Source: VAXT01 sp035318925
GTDB lineage: Bacteria; Actinomycetota; Thermoleophilia; Gaiellales; Gaiellaceae
Assembly (NCBI GenBank): GCA_035318925.1
Contig: DATHDS010000032.1
Span: 1-64,000 of the forward strand
DNA: 64,000 nucleotides
Reading direction: 5' to 3'
Shown: in pieces, positions 7,663-16,592 of the stretch
How the letters are laid out: the number at the start of each line of letters is the position of its first letter
How positions within the stretch are numbered: position 1 is the first letter of the stretch
Translations under genes and position numbers: made by a program
Notes under the pieces: model-generated
What the model saw: only the letters and a program-made list of their open reading frames with translations
Database searches by the model: none
What the model was told of the DNA's origin: nothing

Positions 7663-8497
7663 CGCTGTGGCGCGCGTTAGCGTCATCGTGCCGTGCTTCG
7701 AGGACGGGCCTCTGCTGGCCGAGGCGGTCGCGTCCATCGAGGAGCTGGAACCTGTCGAGCTGGTGGTCGTGGACGACTGCTCCACCACGGGCGAGACCCT
7801 GGCCGTCCTCGACCGGCTCGAGGCCGACGGGATCCGGATAGTCCGACACGAGCAGAACCGCGGTCTCGCCGAGTCGCGCAACACCGGCTTACGCGCGACA
7901 GCCGCCCCCTACGTCTTTCCTCTCGACTCGGACGACCTCGCCGTTCCCGGCGCCCTGGCGCGCATGGCCGACAGGCTCGACGGCCACCCGGGCGCGGCCG
8001 TCTGCTTCGGCGATTACGAGGAGCTCGGTGCAAGCAACCTCGTCCGCGCCGTGCCTCCACAGCTGGACCCGTTCAGGATCGCGTACACCAACGAGTACCC
8101 GGTCACGTCGCTCTTCCGCCGTTCCGTCCTCGAGGAGGTCGGAGGCTGGCGCATGATCGGCGCCGGGTACGAGGACTGGGATCTCTGGATGACGCTGGCC
8201 GAGCGCGGGGAGCAAGGGATCCACGCGGGCCCCGGCGTGCTCACGTACCGCCGTCGGGTGCACGCCGGGCGGATGCTGAGTCGGGCCAAGCGTGAACATC
8301 GGGCGCTCTACGCGAAGTTGCAGAGCGACCATCCGAGGCTCTTCGGGGAGCTGCGGCGGCACCGTCGCGCATCGGAGCTGAGCTCTGTGCGCAAGCTCCT
8401 CTATCCGCTCGTGTACGGCGGGCGGCGACGCTTCGTGGCAGAGCGGCGCCTGAAGGCGTTGCTCGACCGGCTAGGGGTCTGGACGCTCCGCCGCTGA
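7646..8497 (+). CDS. Family 2 glycosyltransferase
   Basis: A GT-A fold glycosyltransferase of 283 residues: nucleotide-binding start VSVIVPCFEDGPLLAEAV, the VVVDDCSTTGET block, the RGLAESRNTGL segment, the DSD metal motif in FPLDSDDLAVP (about residue 92), and the acceptor-side base in GAGYEDWDLWMTLAERG. It has no membrane segment and should act on a lipid-linked glycan at the cytoplasmic face. ATG 7646 overlaps the preceding gene by 17 bases; GTG 7667 is an alternative start. It ends overlapping the deacetylase gene tail-to-tail by 27 bases. Confidence 0.92.
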   Translation: MRSEADAVARVSVIVPCFEDGPLLAEAVASIEELEPVELVVVDDCSTTGETLAVLDRLEADGIRIVRHEQNRGLAESRNTGLRATAAPYVFPLDSDDLAVPGALARMADRLDGHPGAAVCFGDYEELGASNLVRAVPPQLDPFRIAYTNEYPVTSLFRRSVLEEVGGWRMIGAGYEDWDLWMTLAERGEQGIHAGPGVLTYRRRVHAGRMLSRAKREHRALYAKLQSDHPRLFGELRRHRRASELSSVRKLLYPLVYGGRRRFVAERRLKALLDRLGVWTLRR

Positions 8498-9268
8498 GCT
8501 GCGAGCGGGCCCGTGGCGGAACGGGCGCGCGATGCGGCGTGCGAGCTGCCCGGGCGGCGATGCCGCCAGCGGGTGGAAGAGCCCGCGCGACTTGAGCGCG
8601 AAGCTCACGCGGCCGTCCAACGAGTCGACGCTCTCGCGGCGCAGTTCGAAGGGCCGCCAATCGCCGCGCGCGCCGCACGTGACCGCGGCCAGGTACCCGG
8701 CTCGCTCCGCGGCCTCCGGGCAGGCGGACGAGTAGGCGCAACCCGGGTAGGCGAACGTCTGGACCGTTTGGCTGATCAGCTCTTCGAGTGCTGACTTCGA
8801 CGAAGCCATCTCGTCGTAGGCCTGCTCGGGCCCGGCGGACGATAGATCCGCGTGGGTGAGCGTGTGCGAGCCGATCTCGAAGAGCGGCAGTGCTGCGATC
8901 TGCTTGATCTCGGCGGCGTCCATCAGCCGTATGCCCGCCTCCGGAGCGAGGAAAGGATGCGGGCGGCCGAGCAGCCCTGGGCAGACGAACACGGTTGCGG
9001 GGACGCCGAGCGCCTCGAGCGTGTCCGGGAGGACGTCGACCCCGTCGACGCTCCCGTCGTCGAACGTGAGCGCGCAGACGCCCTCGGGCAGGCCGCTCTC
9101 GACCAGCCTGCGCGCGAACTCCGACAGCGTCACGAACCCGTAGCCACGAGCACGCAGGCGCTCGACCTGGGCGACGAAGCTCTCGCGCGGCACCATCAGG
9201 TTGTGGGGGTCGAGGCTGCGGGACACACGGCCGAGTCCGTGGTATGCGAGGACGAGGGGCCGGCGCAT
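8471..9268 (-). CDS. Polysaccharide deacetylase (NodB homology, CE4)
   Basis: The 265-residue protein carries the CE4 motifs: ALTFDDGSVDG (motif 1, catalytic D and metal D, about residue 67) and IGSHTLTHADLS (motif 2, metal histidines, about 133). The segment FAYPGCAYS corresponds to motif 3. It likely removes N-acetyl groups from the exopolysaccharide or its intermediate. No signal peptide is obvious, since it starts MRRPLVLAYHGLG directly at the barrel, so a cytoplasmic or membrane-associated location is possible. It lies four bases after the flippase gene on the same strand, suggesting cotranscription. Confidence 0.9.
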   Translation of the reverse strand: MRRPLVLAYHGLGRVSRSLDPHNLMVPRESFVAQVERLRARGYGFVTLSEFARRLVESGLPEGVCALTFDDGSVDGVDVLPDTLEALGVPATVFVCPGLLGRPHPFLAPEAGIRLMDAAEIKQIAALPLFEIGSHTLTHADLSSAGPEQAYDEMASSKSALEELISQTVQTFAYPGCAYSSACPEAAERAGYLAAVTCGARGDWRPFELRRESVDSLDGRVSFALKSRGLFHPLAASPPGQLARRIARPFRHGPARSSAAERPDP

Positions 9269-9272
9269 CGGC

Positions 9273-10778
9273 TCAGTCGACGCTTGCCGGAGGCGGGGTG
9301 GGGGCGCCCAGCCGGGGGCGACGGACGATTGTCAGGAAGAAGGCGAAGTCCTCCGGGAAGGCGCGGCGCTCGAACGCGGCGAGGCCTGCGACGTACGTTG
9401 CCCCGCCGAGGACGACCGCGGCCGCGAGGTTTCCCCGCGCCAGCAAGAGGACGACGGTCATCGCGGCACCGGCCGCGATCGGGCCGGCGAAGGCACGAGT
9501 GACCCGGATCGTCCCGATCGCACGCGCTGCCTGACGGAGGCCCAGTGCGGCCAGCAGCACGCCTGAGAGGGCAGCGCTTGCAGCGGCACCGGTCGCGCCG
9601 TACCGCGGGATCAGGATCAGGTTCGAGACGACATTGACCGCAATGACAACGATGAAAAGGCGCGAGAAGAGCCCGGGGCGGTCGTGCGCGGTCAGGGCCG
9701 TGGCCGTGAAGTAGTTGATGCCGTAGAGGACCGTCAGCGCTCCGAGCAGCTGGAGCGGCACCGCGGAGGACTCGTACTGGTGGCCGTAGAGGAGGTCGAT
9801 GATGTCGTCGGCGAGCACGGCGAAGACGAGTCCCATCGGCATCAGCACGGCCGTGATCACCTTCAACCCCAGCTCATAGCCCCGCACGAGCTGCGCGTCT
9901 CCTGCCTCACCGCCGTGTCGTGCGAGCCAGGGCAGCGCCGCCGTCCCGAACGACCAACTGATGAACATCGTCGCCTCGACGAGGCGGAAGGCGGCGCCGT
10001 AGATACCGACCTGCCGGTTGTTCCCGCCCTTCAGGAAGCTGAGGAGGACGGCGTCGAAGCGGATGAGGATCGTGAAGAGCAGGGTCGCGACTCCGATGGG
10101 CAGGCCGGCTCGGAGGAGCGGCACGAAGCGGGAGCGGTCGAGCTCGAGCCGAGGCACGACGACGAACCGGCGCAGGGACCACACGGCGACGAGCAGGCCG
10201 AGTCCGGAGCCCGCGAGGTAGATGAGAGAGACGGCAACGAGCCCATAGCCGAGCTCGAGCGCGGTGACCGCGGCGGCGGCCGTAAGGATTCGCTGCACGC
10301 TCAGCGAGAGCGAGACGAACTCCATCCGCTCGTAGGCCTGGAAGACTGCATACCACGTCCGGCCGACGTTCTCGATCGCGACGCCGGCGCCGACGAGGTA
10401 GATCGCAGTGCGGGTGTCGCCCGAATACTCGATGGTGCCGATCGCGAAGGTGACGAGCAGGAGCAGTGCCGACGTGAGCCCCTTGACTGCGACGACGTTG
10501 CTGAGGTAGCTGTGGATACGGCTTCGGTCGCGTGCGACCTCGCGCGCCGTCAGTCCGTCCGTTCCGAGCCCCGACGCGAGGATGAGGGTTCCCGTCAGCG
10601 AAAGAGCGAGCGTGAAGTCGCCGAAACCGGTCTCCCCGAGCTCCCGGGCCACATCGACGAAGAAGACGAGGCTGGCGGCCTTTGCGACGAGCTCCCCTAC
10701 CGTGCGGACCGTGAAGTTCCGCGCGATGCGTCGCGCTGATGTGTGGGAGCTCGTGTTCGTCGTCGTCGGCCCCTCCAC
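9273..10778 (-). CDS. Polysaccharide flippase, Wzx/MATE-like
   Basis: A 501-residue polytopic membrane protein with about 12-14 hydrophobic segments, starting after a polar N terminus (residues 1-20) with ARNFTVRTVGELVAKAASLVFF, typical of the RfbX/MVF oligosaccharide flippases that move undecaprenyl-linked repeat units across the membrane. Further family-like stretches are FTLALSLTGTLILASGLGTDGL and the later LYGINYFTATALTAHDRPGL. It is paired with the deacetylase gene and divergent from the following glycosyltransferase gene; the 129-base gap should hold promoters for both, but no convincing -35/-10 pair was read. Confidence 0.9.
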   Translation of the reverse strand: MEGPTTTNTSSHTSARRIARNFTVRTVGELVAKAASLVFFVDVARELGETGFGDFTLALSLTGTLILASGLGTDGLTAREVARDRSRIHSYLSNVVAVKGLTSALLLLVTFAIGTIEYSGDTRTAIYLVGAGVAIENVGRTWYAVFQAYERMEFVSLSLSVQRILTAAAAVTALELGYGLVAVSLIYLAGSGLGLLVAVWSLRRFVVVPRLELDRSRFVPLLRAGLPIGVATLLFTILIRFDAVLLSFLKGGNNRQVGIYGAAFRLVEATMFISWSFGTAALPWLARHGGEAGDAQLVRGYELGLKVITAVLMPMGLVFAVLADDIIDLLYGHQYESSAVPLQLLGALTVLYGINYFTATALTAHDRPGLFSRLFIVVIAVNVVSNLILIPRYGATGAAASAALSGVLLAALGLRQAARAIGTIRVTRAFAGPIAAGAAMTVVLLLARGNLAAAVVLGGATYVAGLAAFERRAFPEDFAFFLTIVRRPRLGAPTPPPASVD

Positions 10779-10907
10779 AGATTCGCAGCCAGCTTGCGGT
10801 ACGGCCCGGATGCCCCTTCCGGCAGTCTATGCCACGATGGCTTCAGCTCTGACGGCGGCACCTGCCGGAGGTTCGGCCTGAGCGCCGAGGACGGACGGCA
10901 GACCGCG

Positions 10908-12020
10908 GTGCCGGTCGCCTTCGTCTCCTCGCACGCGACGAGGGCCGGCTCCGAGCGCTACCTCTCGCTCCTGCTCGAGCAAATCGATCCCGCCTACGTC
11001 CGCAGCGTCATCTGCCTCAAGGCCGGGCCGTTCGCCGACGAGCTGGAAGGGCTCGGCTACCCGCTCGAGGTGATCGACACTGGCGTCCGGGCGCCGGCGA
11101 TCATCAGCTCGGCTTGGCGGCTGCGCCGTTCGCTGCGCCGCTCGGGGAGCGCGGTCGTCCACGCAAACGGGGTCAAGGCCGCCCTCGTGTCGACCGCCGC
11201 CACGATCGGCACGGATATCGCCGTCGTCTGGTTCAAGCACGACGTCAGCCGAGACGGCTGGCAGGCGCGGCTGATCGCGTCGCGCTGCTCGCGTGTGGTC
11301 GCGGCCAGCAAGGCCGTCACGACCACCTTTCGCGACGGGCAGCGAGACAAGGTCGAGGTCCTGCACTACCAGATGCCTGATCCACCGGTGGACGCCGCCG
11401 AGGGCCGGCGGCTCGTCCTCGCGGAGTTCGAGCCGCCCGAGCCGGCGGCGGTGGTCACTCTCGTCGGGAGGCTCGACCCCTTCAAGGGTCAAGCCGAGCT
11501 GCTCGCGATCGCCCCGGAGCTCAACGAACAAGTTCCCGGTCTTCGGTTCCTCTTCGTGGGCGGCGAGGATCCTGCGCACCCGGACCGCCCCGCGGCCCTC
11601 CAGCGAGAGGTAACGGAGCGTGGCCTCGAGCAGGTCGTCCGCTTCACGGGCCACCGCCACGATGCGCTGGCCCTGATCGCCGGCTCCGACCTGCTCGCGA
11701 TCCCGAGCGTGACGAACGAGAGCGGCATGGGCAAGGAGGCGTTCCCGTACGTCGGGCTGGAGGCACTCGCACTCGGTACGCCCGTCATCGGCTACGACCA
11801 CGGAGGCCTGCCGGAACAGGTCGGCGAGTGCGGCGTGTTGGTGCCGCCGGACGATCGCTCGGCCCTCCGGGACGTGATCCTGCGTCTCGTCAGCGACGCG
11901 CCGGAGCGGGAACGTCTCGCCCGCTGCGGCCGAGAGCGGTTCCTCACACTCTTCGCTCTCCACGACCTCGTCGAGACGGTGGCCCAGCGCTATCGCACGG
12001 CTGCAGGAGACCGCCGATGA
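10908..12020 (+). CDS. Family 4 glycosyltransferase
   Basis: A GT-B fold glycosyltransferase of 370 residues with start GTG 10908. The N-terminal half has VAFVSSHATRAGSERYL and VVHANGVKAALV; the C-terminal nucleotide-sugar half has VTLVGRLDPFKGQAELL, FLFVGGEDPAHPDR, the EX7E-type region EAFPYVGLEALALGTPVIGY and GGLPEQVGECGVLVPPDD. It should transfer a sugar from a nucleotide donor in repeat-unit assembly. Its last codon overlaps the ATG of the polymerase gene (ATGA), so the two are translationally coupled. Confidence 0.92.
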   Translation: MPVAFVSSHATRAGSERYLSLLLEQIDPAYVRSVICLKAGPFADELEGLGYPLEVIDTGVRAPAIISSAWRLRRSLRRSGSAVVHANGVKAALVSTAATIGTDIAVVWFKHDVSRDGWQARLIASRCSRVVAASKAVTTTFRDGQRDKVEVLHYQMPDPPVDAAEGRRLVLAEFEPPEPAAVVTLVGRLDPFKGQAELLAIAPELNEQVPGLRFLFVGGEDPAHPDRPAALQREVTERGLEQVVRFTGHRHDALALIAGSDLLAIPSVTNESGMGKEAFPYVGLEALALGTPVIGYDHGGLPEQVGECGVLVPPDDRSALRDVILRLVSDAPERERLARCGRERFLTLFALHDLVETVAQRYRTAAGDRR

Positions 12021-13480
12021 ACGGCCTGGCCGCCCGCTTACCCGTGCCGCTCGTCACCCGTCCGGGCTGGAGGAACGCGCTCGTCGCGGCCCTCGGCATC
12101 GCTTTCGGGGCCGGCGTCACCGCGGCCGCGGTGCGCGCCGGCGGAAATTCAGCTCCACTGCTCCTGCTGGCGCTCGCGCTCGCGCCCGCCCTCTTGTATG
12201 TCGTGGTCGCCCGCCCGCTCGTGGCGGTTCTGCTCGTCCTCGCCGTCATTCCGGTCGGCGCCGTCCATCTCCCGACTCCTCTGATCAGCCTGCAGGCGAT
12301 CGAGGTGGCCGTGCTCGGGGTCGCCGCGCTGGTGGTGCTTCGGCGGCTCGGCCGCGGCGAAAGCCCATTGCCCTGGGCTAACCAGCTCTGGTGGGCGCTG
12401 GCCCTCCTCGCGTGGACGCTCATAGCGACGTCGACGGCTGTCGACACCACGCTTGCGCTGAAGCAGGTTGCGCTGCTCGGCGGGGGGATCATCTTCGTCC
12501 CGGTCGTGCTCGCGGCGCTCGAAAGCATGGAGGACGTACGGCGCATGCTGTCGGCGCTCGTCGCTGTCGCCGTCGGAATTGCGCTGGCCGCGCTCTCGCA
12601 GGGCGTTCATTACCAGTCCCAGCTCGGGGCAGAGACCGTGAGCGGCCGCCTCCAGGGAGCGTTCGATCACCCCAACCAGCTCGCGCTCTTCTGCTCCATG
12701 ACGGCTTCGATCGCCGCCGGGCTTGCCTTCGGCCTGCGCACACGGATTGCACGCCTGCTCGCCGCCGTCGCGATCGCTCCGATCGTGGTCGTGCTGATGC
12801 TCACGCTCTCACGCGGAGCCTGGATCGGAGCGGGCTTCGCCTTCTTCTTCCTGATCTTCACCCTGCGCGAGGCACGCCGCGCCTTCCTCCTCGTTGGCGT
12901 GCCGCTGATCATCGTCGCGGCCTTCGTCGGGTCGTTCGCGCCCGGGACGACCGAGACCCAGATTGTCGGGCAGCGGGCTCGAGACATCACGACTCTCAGT
13001 CCATACGACGGGCGCTCGGCGATCTACGCGGAGGCGCTGCGCGAGATCCGAAGCCACCCGCTCGTCGGCGTCGGCCCCGGCGACTTCCCGGTGGCCGCCG
13101 AGCGCGCGGGATCCGCCGCGACGAGCTTCTTCCCCGACCATGCACACAATCTCTGGCTGACGTGGGGCGCCGAGGTCGGGCTACCGGCCGTCGCGATCAT
13201 CCTTGTCTTGATACTCGCCCTGGGCAGCGCGCTCCGCGACGCCGGCCGTTCGGCAGTCGCCCGGGGCGACCGGCGCGATCGCGCGATCATGGCCGGGCTT
13301 GGAGCCGCCCTGGTCGCGATGCTCGGGCAGGGGATCTTCGACTACCTGCTGCGCAACGCGGTGCTCTGGATCGTCCTCTGGGGGCTCATCGGAGCGATTC
13401 TCGTCTGCGCACGCGAGTACCGGTCGGTCCCGCCGTCGCCGGCGCCTGCAGAAGGGGCTAGCCCGTCAGGTAGGTCTTGA
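12017..13480 (+). CDS. O-antigen ligase/polymerase family membrane protein (Wzy-like)
   Basis: A 487-residue polytopic protein with 10-12 hydrophobic segments. The Wzy_C region holds LTLSRGAWIGAGFAFFFLI (around residue 260) and the conserved periplasmic histidines in FFPDHAHNLWLTWGAEVGLP (about 370-388), the signature of the O-antigen ligase superfamily. In a locus with Wzx, an autokinase and a phosphosugar transferase, it most likely polymerises the exported repeat units. The ATG at 12017 overlaps the stop of the glycosyltransferase gene. It ends overlapping the glycosidase gene tail-to-tail by 23 bases. Confidence 0.88.
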   Translation: MNGLAARLPVPLVTRPGWRNALVAALGIAFGAGVTAAAVRAGGNSAPLLLLALALAPALLYVVVARPLVAVLLVLAVIPVGAVHLPTPLISLQAIEVAVLGVAALVVLRRLGRGESPLPWANQLWWALALLAWTLIATSTAVDTTLALKQVALLGGGIIFVPVVLAALESMEDVRRMLSALVAVAVGIALAALSQGVHYQSQLGAETVSGRLQGAFDHPNQLALFCSMTASIAAGLAFGLRTRIARLLAAVAIAPIVVVLMLTLSRGAWIGAGFAFFFLIFTLREARRAFLLVGVPLIIVAAFVGSFAPGTTETQIVGQRARDITTLSPYDGRSAIYAEALREIRSHPLVGVGPGDFPVAAERAGSAATSFFPDHAHNLWLTWGAEVGLPAVAIILVLILALGSALRDAGRSAVARGDRRDRAIMAGLGAALVAMLGQGIFDYLLRNAVLWIVLWGLIGAILVCAREYRSVPPSPAPAEGASPSGRS

Positions 13481-14996
13481 GCGTCCAGTACACGGGCTTT
13501 TCGGTCAGATTGTTGGTAAGCAGCCCGAAGTTCGCATTCTGGATGTCCGTGCCCGTCTGGTTGCGCTCGTCGTACCAGAACATGTTGGTCACGTACGGGT
13601 ACTGGGCCTTCGCGTACTCGATCGCGCGGACGAGGTAGTCGCCCTGTTGAGCGAGCGTTACGCCGCGCTGCCAGTTCTGCACGCCCTGCCAGTTGTCGTG
13701 GGACGACCAGCCGAACTCCGTGAACCAGATCGGCTTGTTGCCATCACCGTTCTGCACCATCAGGTCCCGGACGGCGCCGAGCCTGGCGAACCACCAGTTG
13801 CGGCTGTCGGGAGCCGACTCCGGGGGCGTGTCGGAGATCGCCTGGTACGGATGCGTTGCCATGACGTCGAAGTAGCCGTGAGCCCCCGCTGCATAGCAGG
13901 CGGCGATGAAGGACTCGTCGTTCGAGGACGGGCCGCCGAAGACGACGGTCGCATTCGGGTCGCCTGCCTTGATCGCCGGATAGCCGGCTCGGAGCAGGGA
14001 GACGTATTGCAAGGCGGTTCCGGACCAGCTCCACGAGGACTGCGCGGGATCCGGCTCGTTCCACATCTCCCAGGCGCTGACGCGGCCGCGGAAGTGGTCG
14101 GCGGCCCAGTGTGCGATCCAGGCGAAGTCGGCATTGTCGAGCGGCGGCACCTGCACGCCCTGGCCGCCGTTTGCCCAGGAGGGCGTTCGGAAGAGGATCG
14201 CGAGGACGTTGATGCCTCGCGCGCGGGCCATGTCGACGCAACGGTCGATGGTGTCGACGTACCACTGGCTGAGCTGGTTGCGGCCGACCTCCTGAAGGGA
14301 AGACCAGCCGACGTCGATGCGCACCCACTTGACGCCCGCGGCTTGAAGCTTGTCGAGCACCGTGGCGCGTTGAGCGTCGGTGTAATCCGACCAGCCGCAG
14401 TGGAACGCGACTCCCGTGTCCGGGGTGGTCGACGGCGGTGGCGGCGGCGGCGGCGCGGGCGGGGGCGGTGGCGGTGGCGCTTCGTCGACGACCGTGGCGG
14501 TCGGAGCCGAGGTCGCGGCGGCCGAGCCGTAGGCGTTCGAGCCCGTCAAGAGGACACGCATCGCCTTGCCTACGTCGGCGGTGATGAGCCCGTACGTGGG
14601 GCTGGTCGCCCCGGTGACGGCGGTGCAGCCCGCGCTGTCGCAGCGGAGCCACTGGTAGGCGAACAAAATCGGCGTGGTGCCGGACCAGCTGCCGCGCGTC
14701 GCGGTGAGGGTCTGTCCGACCCGGGCCGTGCCCGAGATTGTCGGCAACGCGGTGTTGGCCGGAGGCCTCCTCCTCGCACCGTGAGCAAAGGCTACGAACC
14801 TGACCCTGGCGAGCCTGCGGCGTGCGGCAGCACGGCGTGCGGCGCTCTGGTGCGAGGTGAGGGCGAGCGGACGCGGGGCGAGCCTCGTAGCCATATGCCT
14901 CGCGGAGCTGGACGGCGCAGCGGCAGCCGAGACGGCTGCGGCGAGGAACACAGCGAGCAGGAGGAGGCTGCTCGGGCGGCGAAGAGTCGGTCTCAT
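13458..14996 (-). CDS. Secreted glycoside hydrolase with Ig-like domain (GH39/PslG-like)
   Basis: The 512-residue protein begins with a signal peptide (RRPSSLLLLAVFLAAAVSAAAA), then a basic stretch, an Ig-like domain of the cell-surface type (about 85-165; GTARVGQTLTATRGSWSG, YQWLRCDSAGC), a polyproline linker, and a TIM-barrel hydrolase domain. The acid/base glutamate is in SAWEMWNEPDP and the nucleophile in IWFTEFGWSS, as in clan GH-A enzymes. In known systems a similar glycosidase (PslG) sits in its own exopolysaccharide cluster and trims the polymer, which is a reasonable model here. TTG 15002 is an alternative start just upstream of ATG 14996. Confidence 0.85.
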   Translation of the reverse strand: MRPTLRRPSSLLLLAVFLAAAVSAAAAPSSSARHMATRLAPRPLALTSHQSAARRAAARRRLARVRFVAFAHGARRRPPANTALPTISGTARVGQTLTATRGSWSGTTPILFAYQWLRCDSAGCTAVTGATSPTYGLITADVGKAMRVLLTGSNAYGSAAATSAPTATVVDEAPPPPPPPAPPPPPPPSTTPDTGVAFHCGWSDYTDAQRATVLDKLQAAGVKWVRIDVGWSSLQEVGRNQLSQWYVDTIDRCVDMARARGINVLAILFRTPSWANGGQGVQVPPLDNADFAWIAHWAADHFRGRVSAWEMWNEPDPAQSSWSWSGTALQYVSLLRAGYPAIKAGDPNATVVFGGPSSNDESFIAACYAAGAHGYFDVMATHPYQAISDTPPESAPDSRNWWFARLGAVRDLMVQNGDGNKPIWFTEFGWSSHDNWQGVQNWQRGVTLAQQGDYLVRAIEYAKAQYPYVTNMFWYDERNQTGTDIQNANFGLLTNNLTEKPVYWTLKTYLTG

Positions 14997-15127
14997 ACAC
15001 AAGGCTCTCGGAACCCGCCAACCGTCTCTGGATAACTCATTCGAGGTTCAGCACGGCGGCGAGCGGGTCTCGTTGCGACAATGTGGGACTTGGGCCGCGC
15101 CGGTCCGCCGCCGATGAGAGGAATCGC

Positions 15128-16429
15128 GTGAACCCAGAGAGAGGCCTCCCCGAGCTACTCGAAGCGCTGCGCTGGCAATGGAAGCCGACGTTGCTCGTCG
15201 CGCTCGCGTTTCTCGCGGGCTCCTACCTCGTCGTCCGCACCTTGCCCTCCGAATACGACGGGAAGGCGATCGTCGCCATTGCACCCCGGGCCGACGTCCC
15301 TTCGGCGGGCGCCGACACGGTCCGGGTCGTCGCACCGAAGTACGTCGACTACGTGACCGCGCCCGCCACCGTCCGCGCTGTGGCCATCGGGCTCCCCGAC
15401 AGCGCGCAGACCCTCGAGAAGGCCGTCAACGCCACCCTCGCGCGCGACACCGGCACGATCACGGTGACCGTCCGGCTGCGTTCACCAGAGCGGGCGGCGC
15501 AGGCGGCAAACGCCTTCGCGCAGCAGCTCGTCAACTTCTCGCGCGGCGATCCGCTCTTGAGCGGACAGCTCGTCGCGGAAGCTCTTCCTCCGAAGGCCAC
15601 CGCCGCGCCGCCGCGGCGTCTCCTGCTCGGTGCCGCGCTCATCGTCGGGCTCCTGCTCGGCGCGGGTGTCTCGGTACTGCGCGAGCGCGGTCGCCCGCGG
15701 CTGCGCACGTGGCGCGACATGGCCCGACTGACCGGCTATCAGGTCGTCGGGCGCATTCCGACCTCGCGCACCTTGCGGAAGAAGATGACGATGGCGTTCT
15801 CGGACCCCATCGTGGGCGCGTCGTTCCGGACGCTGCGCGCGAACATCGAGCCGCAGCTGCGCGACCACAAGATCAAGCTCATCGTCGTCACGTCTGCGTC
15901 CCCGGCTGATGGGAAGACGACGGTCGCAGCGCTCGTCGCAGAGGCGTTGAGCCGCCTCGGCGCCCGCACGCTCCTCGTCGACGGCGACCTGCGGCGGCCC
16001 CGGCTGGCCACGATGATGTCGCTGAACGAGCACCGTGGGCTCTCATCCGTCCTGCGCCGCGGCAGCGAGCTGAAGAGCGAGGTGCAGCCCGGCTGGGTTC
16101 AAGACCTGTTCGTCCTCCCGACCGTCGTCGACGATGACGCCGGCGACCTGCTCGCCCGTCGCTTCGGCGAGGTCGCGGACGAGGCGCTCGAGGACTTCGA
16201 GTTCATCGTCGTCGACACGCCTCCACTGCTTGCGACCGAGGACGCGCGGACGATCGCCACTCACGCACAGGCCGTCCTGCTGGTCGTCTCCGCCGGCTCG
16301 AGCGTGGAGCAGGTGAACGAGGCGATCCTCACGATCGAGTCGTTGAAGGCGCCGCTCCTGGGCCTCGTCGGGAACCGCCTGAAGGAATCGGGCGCCGCGT
16401 ACTACTACGGCTCGGGCTCCACGACCTAG
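15128..16429 (+). CDS. Chain-length regulator fused to tyrosine autokinase (Wzz/BY-kinase)
   Basis: The 433-residue protein has an N-terminal Wzz domain with a membrane segment at about 20-38 (TLLVALAFLAGSYLVV) and a second one at about 160-180 (LLLGAALIVGLLLGAGV), followed by a cytoplasmic BY-kinase domain: P-loop ASPADGKTTVAALVAEAL (about 256-273), Walker A' TLLVDGDLRRPRLA and Walker B FIVVDTPPLLA. The C terminus ends AYYYGSGSTT, a short tyrosine cluster typical of the autophosphorylated tail. It should control polymer length together with the CpsB-type phosphatase encoded at 17774. GTG 15128 follows GAGAGGAA. The stop codon lies inside a palindromic element. Confidence 0.93.
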   Translation: MNPERGLPELLEALRWQWKPTLLVALAFLAGSYLVVRTLPSEYDGKAIVAIAPRADVPSAGADTVRVVAPKYVDYVTAPATVRAVAIGLPDSAQTLEKAVNATLARDTGTITVTVRLRSPERAAQAANAFAQQLVNFSRGDPLLSGQLVAEALPPKATAAPPRRLLLGAALIVGLLLGAGVSVLRERGRPRLRTWRDMARLTGYQVVGRIPTSRTLRKKMTMAFSDPIVGASFRTLRANIEPQLRDHKIKLIVVTSASPADGKTTVAALVAEALSRLGARTLLVDGDLRRPRLATMMSLNEHRGLSSVLRRGSELKSEVQPGWVQDLFVLPTVVDDDAGDLLARRFGEVADEALEDFEFIVVDTPPLLATEDARTIATHAQAVLLVVSAGSSVEQVNEAILTIESLKAPLLGLVGNRLKESGAAYYYGSGSTT

Positions 16430-16592
16430 GAGGGTTTGGTGGAATGTTGCTCGTCGCCGGGGTGCGATGCTCGTTCCGAGGCCGCGGACGCAGGGAGCCC
16501 CGGTAGTCACCACTACCGGGGCGACTGAGGACCCGGCCTCGGGACGAGCAGCGCGGCCCGGCGGCTCAGCCATATTTCGCCAAACCCTCCTA
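16426..16592. repeat. Nested 167-bp palindromic element between convergent genes
   Basis: Three inverted pairs are nested: outer ends CTAGGAGGGTTTGG at 16426-16439 and its complement at 16579-16592; middle arms of 16 bases at 16469-16484 and 16534-16549 (one mismatch); inner perfect 11-base arms at 16497-16507 and 16512-16522 with a 4-base loop. Both outer arms contain the stop codon of the adjoining gene. It may be a bidirectional terminator or a non-autonomous mobile palindrome; no T-run supports simple intrinsic termination. The outer motif recurs at 52961 and 53656. Confidence 0.8.
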
